Shown here: positions 1-12,000 of the stretch, one piece after another
How positions within the stretch are numbered: position 1 is the first letter of the stretch
Layout of the letters: each line of letters starts with the position of its first letter
Source of the DNA: Panopea generosa
Taxonomy: Eukaryota > Mollusca > Bivalvia > Adapedonta > Hiatellidae
Assembly (NCBI GenBank): GCA_029582155.1
Contig: CM055899.1
Coordinates: 51,618,520 to 51,682,519, forward strand
Direction of reading: 5' to 3'
Length of the DNA: 64,000 bases
Translations under genes and position numbers: made by a program
Notes under the pieces: generated by a model
Told to the model about the DNA's origin: nothing
What the model saw: only the letters and a program-made list of their open reading frames with translations
The model's database searches: none

Positions 1-67
1 CGGCATCCCTGAAGGCATTCAACAAGGCATCAGAACTTGATCCGGATTTCATGTACAGTCTCTTCCA
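1..67 (+). CDS. SKIC3: SKIC3 exon (first in window, 5' end outside)
   Basis: Reads in frame from base 3 ([16 protein letters not shown]), a TPR helix pair, and ends before a GTATGT donor at 68. It leaves two bases (phase 2) that join the first base of the next exon. The true start of the exon lies before the window. Confidence 0.85.
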
Positions 68-3000
68 GTATGTATATTCATTAAAAAAAACATATAATAC
101 ATTATATATGATAAATTAGGATTCACATGAATGACATACGGGTAGTCATATAGAATGATGACATTATATTATACATTTTTACTGCAAACAGTCTAAATGA
201 ACTATTACTAAATAAAAGGCAGTTGCAGCTGGGCAGAGTTAGAAAGTACCTGTTTGTATATCATTTGCGCCACAATTTTGCCATGTTGCCGTGAGTGTCA
301 TGTGACGTTTGTTGCAAGTTGCTATTAAAGGGAGTATATCAGGGAAAAATGCTTTAAATGTCTTGTATATAAAATATTTTATCATCATCTAATTATCATT
401 AACAACTAAAATTCCAATGGTTTCGTATGTCAAATCCACCAAAATGTGACAAAATCGATATTTGGATTGGAGTGGTAAACTTGAAACGAAATCCCCATTA
501 AAATGTTTGCGCTTATACAACGACATTATATTTGCAGTGGATGCAAATAATCAACTTTTTGTTATATGATAAAATATAACATTATATTTTTATTTGAAAT
601 CGTAATTCTAATTTATAATGTAAATATGAGTATTGAAAGTGCAATTTTTAGTATCCATCAAAAACATAAGTTTAATGTTATGACTTTTCCAGAATTAAAT
701 GTATGGGGGGGTCGGACGGCAGTATAATTAAAATTTTATGCCTGGTGGGTGTTTTCATAAAAAAAATTGATGCCTTGTGGGGTAAAAGTTTATTAAAATT
801 TTATGCCCTGCCGGTATTTCCGTCTCTGAACCGAATTTTTTCTTCAACACCGTTTTTCTTCTCGAAATTTTATACATTTTCTGCCCAGATATTTCCTCCC
901 GTCATATACAAAAACATAAAATTGTCCTTCCCTATGTACCGCAGCGAGTCAATATCCCACAGCGTCAAGATTTCGGCAAGCGTCTTATCTTTATTGCTGC
1001 AGAAACTGCAGGTCTTTTAAATTTACCTTGATCTGACCTACATGTTTGCCACTGACACGCGTGTTGTAACGATTGTAGTACACAACCTCCAGACATCAGG
1101 ACCAAGTGAACGTTTTACCGACTACACAGTTGGACACTCGATACACTGGTGTTGTTTATGTTAGGGATTGTCTTCAGTTAACTTTTTCATCTCAAACTGA
1201 TTGATCTTTTTTTGTTAAGACCGCTTTAGTATAATTACATCACCCGACAACAACAATTTGAAACAAAGTATTATTATCTACCTTCGGACTTCCCGAAAAG
1301 TGACAAGAAACATACTCTTGGTCGTGAATAAATTATTAACACGGAAATGTATGAGCTAATCAGATGGCGGAATATACTCGTAGCAGGCCGTAACCCCATC
1401 TACTTTATTAAATTGATGCCAAGAAGCCGTATCACAAAGTTACCTCCTCAAGTAAATTTCACGAATTATATATCATTATTTGACGTATCGGATATGTTTA
1501 CAAATACTCCAATACGGATATGAATATACAGATGTGTATAATGTTAAATTCTGCAAAAACTACATTTCAACTCTACGGCGGCATTGCTATAATTGTATGC
1601 GTATCAGCGCTGTTTGTCAGATGGTTATTCGGCACAAAAAGAAACACCAAGAAATGCAAAGTCTATTGTGACAAAAAATCTAAATTGGGACATTGTGTCT
1701 TCAGTGAAAATAACATCCGTATTCTCAGATTTGTCATCCCACGCCCTACGCCTCATTCTTACCCCAGCATCTTAAAAAATCATGGGGAAAAGCAGATATT
1801 TCTTACCGGTCGTACAAAACATAAATTGGACTGTGAAATTGTCTTTGAGCATCCATAACTGGATTGTTTGAAATCGTGTGTGCGAAATGAGGTCAAATTA
1901 GATTAAACCTTTATCGATAGTAGAGAGTAAATAACATGTGTCATAGTAATGTTTGTTTCACTGTCAGAGTGACGTCATCGGACATTGGCACAAGGCGTTA
2001 AGGAAAGGGACAGCGTGTTCATTTTGTGCATAAATTTAGGCATGTGTAGTTATAAACATAACTCTCTTTACGGACTGTATCAATTTCATAGTAATTCTTT
2101 TTTAAGAAATTAATATACTGAACAATAAACATTTTAGAAGACAACTAGTTTCAAACAAACACTAACCTTTAATTAGTATTATGTTGTTGTTTTTTTCGTT
2201 TGTTATCTGTAGTGCCCCTTTATTTAATTCTCGACCTGAGGTGAATTGTGACGTAATCACTTGCATATCGGCATTAGATCAAAAGTGTAATGTCGGCGTA
2301 CTTCAAAGAAAGTAGGCAACCGTCCAGACTAGTAATTTTGGAAGCGTTACAATAAGAAAACATTAGAAAGGGGATTTTAGCCTTTTTTTTTAATTTTGTG
2401 CATGGTGGTATTTTATCAAATTAAAATTTTATGCATGGTGGTATATATCACAATTAAATTTTTTGCCCTGTGGGTAAAAAAAAATAAGTGCCGTCCGACC
2501 CCCCCATACATTTAATTCTGGAAAAGCCCTTAGCTGGAAGCCTTTTACAATTCACAGACCTTACACTAGTCTAATGATTTTATCACCTGATGGTCAATTC
2601 TGTATGCTTTGATTCAGAATGGCCTCGATCAAACAGACTCTGGGCACGTACACCGAGGCTATAGATGAATACGAGGCTATCCTGGACAAGTCTCCTAACT
2701 ATGTCCCTGCCCTTAAAGGTAACAGTATTTAACCTATGACTGCTATGATAAATCTATATACTTCGAAGTATGCAATATTTAACAAAAAACGAAAATTATA
2801 CCATGATAGACCATGGTATAATTTTCATGGTTATACCATAAATGGTTGTATAATGGCATTTCTCCCCGGAATTCTGTATTTCGACTTGTTTTTTTTGTAT
2901 GTGTTGTTTTACGAGTGTGTTTGTTTAAAAGGGTAAATTGAAACTACACATCTGAAGACATACATTTATTTTTCATTTAAAAACAAAACAATATTATTAA

Positions 3001-6000
3001 ATGCAAATTTACAAACATACCGTAAGAACTAGAGAACTTGCAACATAAAAAATGTACATTTCAGAAATATGAAATTAAAAGACGGAAACACAAATTTACG
3101 CACTTGAACCCATAAATTCAATGGTCGAATTTGAGACCGATGGGCACAAAATGGTCAGAAAGTTAATAATTAAGCCAGCTTGATTAAAACATTAAGAAAT
3201 TAAAATAAAAACAGTTATTAAACTGTCCTGTGGGGTTTGTTGTTTTTGAGAACACGTTCTGACCGGGTACGATGCCAGATACGAGACCGGGTATAACATT
3301 TTCTTTTCTTTCCTGTCAACATTTTCCACTTCAGATTTTTTTCACACTCCATTTTAACATACTTCATTGGCTCTAGCACATTGGATATGTCATTAAGCTT
3401 TGACTCGATGGGCGTTTGTACTTCCAAACGCCTTGAACACTTCGGTGTCCTGTTTGATCCATTATATTTTGTTCGTCGACACCCACTTGAAACAAATGTG
3501 TTTGTTTTCCCGATTGATTTGTGAAATTTCCCTCAATCCCAGCATCTTTACATATGTTTTTAATCATAGATTCCAATTTATTTACACAAGTATTTGTTTG
3601 GTAAACTTCAATTTACCCTCAATTGGCCCACGATAAAATTTACCAGGAGTATCCAAAGCATCCAAATATGTCTTATACAAATGCAAAATACTTCTGTCAG
3701 AGCTGTCGTCATTTGAATAATGATTAATATTTTTATTGGCTACATTTTCATGTGTTAACCCACCTTTAACAGTTTTATTAGAATGTCCGATGAACTGAAC
3801 ATATTTCCAATTTGCGGCTTAAGAAACAGTAAATTGTGATGTTTCAAGATCATGATGTCTGTCCCTCCCACGCAAACCAAACAATTTACAATTATAAAAA
3901 TATACGGCATTGTGTAGAGATTTGGCAGAAGTTGCCGACGACCATAAAACATCTTCCTGGATAGGATCGATTGGTTCCGCCGTTTTATCTATCAACCAAC
4001 TCCCTGTTTGGAAAAAAAAATATATTAACCGAGCGTTCGGTTATTCCTAATTAAACGCTTTTGAAAACTTATTTTTTAACCAGAAAACAGTGTGTTTATT
4101 ATTTAATTAAAATTCTTTTGAGGCATATTATCTACTTATTATAAAGGCAAAAATAAAGGTTCATTTAATAATATAAATATCTTTAGTAGAATGTTTCCAA
4201 TTGTTCGACTGTTCCGTTTCCTTCGGTTGCAGGTTTTAAACAATGGTTAGTTTACCATGTGATTAATGTGGAATGATATCTAGTTGAATGAAGGCAGCCT
4301 ATAAAGGATCAATCAGGACTGCGATCATCATCGTTCTCAAATTATTGTGCTTATTTGAGGTCTAGCCAGTGACCAGGAAAATATGTTAGCAAATGTTTAC
4401 TCAAACTGAACGCAGTCCAGGCACTTTATAGATATCTGTGTAAGGACAACTAGCCAACAAGCATCTGAGTACCAAGACAATGATCTGTGTCATCAAATTC
4501 TGTAATACGTGACTGTTTTAGAAACATAGTCAAACAATATCAAGTTGCCTTACAAAGAATAAGTACAAATATTGTTCTTTTATTTTTGATTCCCGATACA
4601 GGGTTATTTACCAAATATCTTAAAATGAGATATGTGTATGTGATTATAGATTGTAGATTTGTAGAACACCCCCTTTGTTTTCAGTGTTATTATCTTTCTC
4701 ACTGAGAATGTTTAAAGAAAATACTGGATCCATAACTTAGTGGTAAGTAGAGTATAGTATCAGACAGTCTATCACAAGAAAAAAATGTATTTTTGAAAAT
4801 TTTTATGTCTCTGAAATTAAATTGATTCACTCTTTTTGTCATGAATAACTTAAAATGAAATTCTATATTTACATTATGAAGTTAATTGCATTTAATGTTT
4901 AGAAATAGTTATACTGTTAAATGGAAATTTAATAAAATTGTCGTTTGTCCCTTTAATTTTTATTTGATATTTTCTCTCCAGGTATTGGTGAGACATACTT
5001 GTTGGTGGCCAAGTCTCTGTTGAATAAATGTTTCCACGGGAGAGCTAGAGATACATCCCAACTAGCCATCACTCACCTGTCAAGGTATGTTCTACATGCT
5101 TCCAGCTCTACAGACCAGAGGTCGGCTGATCACCATCTGTCAGTCTGCCCGTAAACTCTGGCTTGATTTTCAATAAACTTAGTAAGAGTGTTGCATTAAT
5201 GTTTAGCTGGCGCTGAAGAAATATCAGGTTTGTATATGAAAGCCAAAATGGTCAAAAAAGCTAAAACATTGAGAATAAAACCCTTTCTAATGAAGGGTTT
5301 AGTTTTGCATGCAGCTCTCAACATTGAAATTTCAGGCAACTACATGTATAATGAAAGGGAAATAACTGTGGGTATCCTATTTTGATATATTTTATATCAT
5401 AATTTATGGTGCTGACTCCATCTTCATATCACATCTCAACTTGAGTGAGTGCTTAAGTTTAAATCTTAAAACTAGTCCACCAGAAAACTAGTCCACCAGA
5501 AAACTTATGAATGATATTTGCATTAGGAATGTTAATGTAATGTTTATTCATTGAATTAAAGAAATAATGATGTTAATTGAAGAGTTGAAAATTAAATTTA
5601 GGTTTGAATGCATACTATAGTTGAAATGTTATGTTAATACTGGGTCAGGAGTTTCAGAAGCCCATGATATATGTTTTATACCATATGTATATTGTAGTGT
5701 AATATCACTGTTGATTCAGCCTTCAGTGTTGTCAGTATGACTTGGCGCCCGTAGGTAAAGTGTTGATGGGTCATCTGTGGCGTAGTGGTCCACGGTGTAA
5801 TGACCACTTGACCCTCACAGCTTAGGTCATGGGTTTGACTCTAGCTATGTCGAGAAACTTTTTGTGATAAGTTTTCCAGATATTTGCGGAATGGCGGTGG
5901 TCGTACTCCCAATTCATTCAGAGGTCTTCCTCCACCAATAAAACTGGATATGCCATATACAACCTGTCATGTGTTGCAAATGGCAATTGACCCCATTTAA

Positions 6001-9000
6001 AAAAATATTGTAGTGTCTTGTAACAATTTCAATGTTAATTAATTTGTGATATAAATATGACAGTTTCTCACATTTGTATTCATTTATTAATAATTTCATG
6101 AAACTTGATAGCAAAAATGATGTAATGCTTGTTCAGTAAATTCAATAATGAGTGAGTACTCAAGCAAGATAGGATTGTCTAACTGAATTCAAGTTAAAAG
6201 TATCAATATTTTTTGTAAATTTCACACAGAGCGGCGTCGTTAAGGCCAGATCTGTCATGCGTGTGGAAGTTGATCGGGGATGGCTGTACTATACTACACG
6301 TGCTTCCTGCTCATAACTTTGCGTTTCACAAGCCAGACAAAACTCCCATGACAAAGTTGGAGACACTGGAACTTGGAGCAGGGTAGGATAAGATATGTTT
6401 TATTTGCTTACAACTTTATGTTTCCCAATCCAAACAAAACTTGTATACCAAAACTGGAGACTGGAGTAACCTTAGATGATGATGGACAAGGAAACACACA
6501 AATAGTGTTGATTTGGATTATTACAACTTTAATGATGTATTTACAATAGTTTTATATATTCTCTGTGTTTGTCTCCTAGCGGACTATGAAATCATTCATG
6601 CCTTAGTACCGATGTTGTAAGTTGGTGTCTTGCTCAGTCCTAAATGACGTAATGTGACAATGTTTGGTACTCCTTCACTAAAACTGATTTAATATTATGT
6701 TACCTGTCTGAAAATGGCTTTAACCTCCATTCCATCTGTCCAGTTATCTCTATTTATGATTTATATCTTCTTGTGCATGTATATTAAAATATTTTCTTAA
6801 AATTGAGGAATATGGTTCGATCTTTCTTGTGTTAATAGTAATGATTACTCCCTAACAGATGCTATGTGAAGGCATTGAAAATTCTCCCAGAGTGCTCCTC
6901 TTTGTGGCATGACCTTGGGGTCAACTTTATCCACCAGTCAGAGTGCAGTACTGGAGAAACTGTGACTTCATTGGCTGAGAGATCTGTACAGGCTCTAAAG
7001 AAGGCTATTCAGTTGGAACCAACCAATCACAGACACTGGAATGCTCTGGGTTATGTAGCTTGTTTACAAGGTATAAAAAAACGTTACACATTTAAGTCAA
7101 GGCAAATTTATATGACAAAAAGACTGCCAAAGTATAGAAGTTGGTGTTTGTTGTAATGGTATGGATTGTTATTCATTATAATCGTGCATTTTATTATCCA
7201 ATGTTAATATTTATTTGATCTTTTCTTTATTATCTGTTCTATAAATATCACCTCAAATTTCATATTAATTGTCAGGCTACAACAATCCATCCCTTGGCCA
7301 GCTTTGTGTTGTCAATTTATACATTTAGATAACGACAAATTTATAGGACATATAGGCTTCCAAAGTATAGCAGTTGGCACTTATTGGTATTCATTCATGT
7401 AGAATAAACTATTATCCAATGTTTATTGGACTTTTCTAATAAAGATCGCCTTTAATCCCATATTTATTGTCAGGTTACTACCAGCCATCCCTGGCCCAGC
7501 ATTGCTTTATCAAGTCCATCGAGGTGGAACACAATGTAAGTACCAGATATATACTTACTGTAAATAAACAGGGTATGTAGTTAATGTAGGTAAAACATCT
7601 ACACGTATACAGAAAAATGCCTGGTATCTATGCTAAAGCAGAAACTGTATGATATCATTGACTCTGTCAAATATGGATGACAAAGCTTCTGCTTTCACTC
7701 GTCTCTGAGTCTCACTTGATCAATAGGATAATCATTTTTCACTCGGTGTGACATTAACGGGTTTCTTATAAACATAAGCAAAAAAAACACAAAAAAACAA
7801 CCCTCCGAAACATGTTAATTATTAATACAAAAACAAATTATATCTGGTGGATGAACAGTTATAATTTGTTTTGTATTAATAATGTGAGCAAAAGAGAGTA
7901 ATTTTGACTTGTGTTTCGATTTCAAAAACATTAGGGGTTCCTTCATGGTCAAGTGATCTATAGTGCTGTCTCAAGATTATTTACCTCCCACCACTAAGGT
8001 CATGGGTACGAGCCCAACTTGGTTAGAAAGTTTGTGAGTTATTTTCGGAAGAACAGTAGTTCTACTCAGGTTCATGTGTCTGAGGTCTTCCTTCACTGAT
8101 AATACTGGCTGCCATATATAACTTGTCATGTGTCTGAGGCCTTCCTTCACCGATAATACTGGCTGCCATATATAACTTGTCATGTGTCTGAGGCCTTCAC
8201 CGATAATACTGGCTGCCATATATAACTTGTCATGTGTCTGAGGCTTTCACCGATAATACTGGCTGCCATATATAACTTGTCATGTGTCTGAGGCTTTCAC
8301 CGATAATACTGGCTGCCATATATAACTTGTCATGTGTCTGAGGCCTTCACCGATAATACTGGCTACCATATATAACTGGTCATGTGTCTGAAGCCTTCAC
8401 CGATAATATTGGCTGCCATATATAACTTGTAATGTGTCTGAGGTCTTCCTTCACCGATAATACTGGCTGCCATATATAACTTGTCATGTGTCTGAGGTCT
8501 TCCTTCACCGATAATACTGGCTGCCATATATAACTTGTCATGTGTCTGAGGCTTTCACCGATAATACTGGCTGCCATATATAACTTGTCATGTGTCTGAG
8601 GCTTTCACCGATAATACTGGCTGCCATATATAACTTGTCATGTGTCTGAGGCCTTCACCGATAATACTGGCTACCATATATAACTTGTCATGTGTCTGAG
8701 GCCTTCACCGATAATACTGGCTGCCATATATAACTGGTCATGTGTCTGAGGCCTTCACTGATAATACTGGCTGCCATATATAACTTGTCATGTGTCTGAG
8801 GCCTTCACTGATAATACTGGCTGCCATATATAACTTGTCATGTGTCTGAGACCTTCATTCACCGATAATACTGGCTGCCATATATAACTAGTCATGTGTC
8901 TGAGGCCTTCACCGATAATACTGGCTGCCATATATAACTGGTCATGTGTCTGAGGCCTTCACTGATAATACTGGCTGCCATATATAACTTGTCATGTGTC

Positions 9001-12000
9001 TGAGGCCTTCACTGATAATACTGGCTGCCATATATAACTTGTCATGTGTCTGAGACCTTCATTCACCGATAATACTGGCTGCCATATATAACTGGTCATG
9101 TGTCTGAGGCCTTCACTGATAATACTGGCTGCCATATATAACTTGTCATGTGTCTGAGGCCTTCACTGATAATACTGGCTGCCATATATAACTAGTCATG
9201 TGTCTGAGGCCTTCACTGATAATACTGGCTGCCATATATAACTTGTCATGTGTCTGAGGCCTTCACTGATAATACTGGCTGCCATATATAACTTGTCATG
9301 TGTCTGAGGCCTTCCTTCACCGATAATACTGGCTGCCATATATAACTTGTCATGTGTCTGAGGCTTTCACCGATAATACTGGCTGCCATATATAACTTGT
9401 CATGTGTCTGAGGCCTTCACTGATAATACTGGCTGCCATATATAACTTGTTATGTGTTTGAAATATTGTTTAACCCTAGTGAAAAAATAATTATGTAAGC
9501 AGATTATAGTTATTTTAATATTTTTGTTTTTATTTCAAAACCTTTATTACAGAATGTTATGCAGGATGTATAAATCATAAAAACATATTTTAATTTCTTA
9601 TATATAATAAATAATTCTATTTTGTTTAATGGTTGAGGTACCATATACTTAATATTTACCAATACATCTACTTGTATTTATATTACAGAATGTTATTGCC
9701 TGGACAAACCTGGCCGCCTTATATCTGAAGAACGACAATGTTAAGGTACACTTATATATATACACACTGTCATTACTGCTGTTTGTTGTATGTTAGTCAT
9801 TATAATTTCTTCTGTAAGGGCGTTTAGGTAGTGTAGTGGCTGCTATTACCAGGGTTGCAGGTTTGATCCCAGATTTGACACAATGGCCTCTCAAAGACGA
9901 CACCTAGTACTGGTTAGACGACACCTAGTACTGGTAAGACGACCTAGTACTGGTAAGACCACACCTAGTACTGGTAAGACCACACCTAGTACTGGTTAGA
10001 CGACACCTAGTACTGGTAAGACAACACCTAGTACTGGTTAGACGACACCTTGTACTGGTAAGACGACACCTAGTACTGGTTAGACGACACCTAGTACTGG
10101 TAAGACGACACCTAGTACTGGTTAGACGACACCTAGTACTGGTTAGACGACACCTAGTACTGGTAAGACGACCTAGTACTGGTAAGACCACACCTAGTAC
10201 TGGTTAGACGACACCTAGTACTGGTAAGACAACACCTAGTACTGGTTAGACGACACCTTGTACTGGTAAGACGACACCTAGTACTGGTTAGACGACACCT
10301 AGTACTGGTAAGACGACACCTAGTACTGGTTAGACGACACCTAGTACTGGTTATGGTTAGACAACACCTAGTACTGGTAAGACGACACCTAGTACTGGTT
10401 TGACAACACCTAGTACTGGTTATGCCATGGTATAGATATCAAGAGTGGTTCACAAAAGTCCAAAGGAACTATTGCATGCATAAAAACCCATCTTGTGTCA
10501 AAGTTGTTCCAAAATACTGCTGTCAATCTGTTGAGTTACTTGTGTGGTGAATAGCTTTTCCTTTGATGAGTCAATGCCTTTTGTTGATCTGTCGTACTCA
10601 TGGACCACTCGTATCAGGTACATGGTCCGCTGAGCCCCCACCCAAACACACGCACACAAGCACGCGCACACAAGCACGCGCACACAAGCATGCGCACACA
10701 CACTTCTTTTACCATAGTATATATTTTACTTACCTGTAACGCAGTTTGCAGTTACATATACTTGCACCAAGGTGGTAGAGAAACAGAGCGGTTGCTTACA
10801 GCCAAACGATTGAGCAGGGTACCGGTAAGACAGTTTGCCACTTGAACAGTTTGCTTTTATCTGCACCAGGACACAATTGATTTCTCGGATACATGTCCAT
10901 CTGATAATGTGTGTCTTTTTCTTCTAAACTGGCCATTATTACTTGAAATTAACAACTTGTCAACAATCTCAGTCGAGGACATAACAAACTTGTGATTATA
11001 AACCTTCTCTAATATCTCATTTCCAGCTAGCCCACCAGGCGTTCAAGATCGCCCAGAGTTTAGAACCATCCTATGTCTCGTGCTGGATTGGTCAGGCCAT
11101 CATTGCTGAGGTGGTGGGCCATGAAGAAGCCATGGATTTGTTCAGACATACCACAGAACTAGGCAACCACGTAAATATCACAAATCTATATTTACCACGT
11201 AATTTGTTACGTAATTTATACTGCAATACAAAGTGATATTTTAATGCTTTTATTTTAAGGTCAGGAAATAACAATTGAGAGAAATCAATAATTGCAAAAT
11301 ATAAAACTATTGCAGGTTTGTATGAAGGTTGGTTTTAAGTATTTATTGCAAGTCACAGTTATTTTAGAATTTTTTTAGATAAAAAAGCGGGTTTGCTATG
11401 TATGATGTTGTCTGTCCATCCAATGATTCACCAGTCCATCTGTCTGTCCATCCAATGTTTCACCCATCCATCTGTCTGTCCATCCAATGTTTCACCCATT
11501 CATCTGTCTGTCCATCCAATGTTTCACCCATCCATCTGTCTGTCCATTCAATGTTTCACCCATTCATCTGTCTGTGCATCCAATGTCTGTATGTCCATCC
11601 AATGTTTCACCCATCCATCTGTCTGTCCATCCAATGTTTCACCCATCCATCTGTCTGTCCATCCAATGTTTCACCCATCCATCTGTCTGTCCATCCAATG
11701 TTTCACCCAATCATCTGTCTGCCCATCAATAAACATTCTTGTTCCAATTTGAAAGTCAGAGAGTATAAATCTACAATTTTAAAACTTTTCACAAAGACTT
11801 CCTACCACATTATGAAGGCCTCAGTTGGTGTCAAGATGATGGGTGGGTATATTGAACTAAAAACGGGATCTTCTGTAAGGCGACTGTGTCTTCACTGGAT
11901 TAAGCTGTGAAACAGCCTAGCTTGAAACTATGTTAAACAATTTTGTTAAAACTATATCATATATAAATTTTCCTCAGGCTTCTTGCCTTATGATTAGTTA

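Noticed and set aside
8380..8577. Minus-strand repetitive frames in the 50-bp array
   Set aside because: SINE-derived satellite; no homologue expected.
9544..9561. Second copy of the exon 7 acceptor (TTATTACAGAATGTTAT)
   Set aside because: Only about 15 bases match and the surrounding intron does not align, so chance is likely, unlike the three exon copies reported.
9925..10191. 88-codon minus-strand frame of LTSTRCR repeats
   Set aside because: Product of the 21-bp minisatellite; 21 is a multiple of three, so the frame stays open by arithmetic.
11393..11910. Overlapping frames of 81-170 codons
   Set aside because: They arise from the ~32-bp CATCTGTCTGTCCATCC repeat in SKIC3 intron 8.
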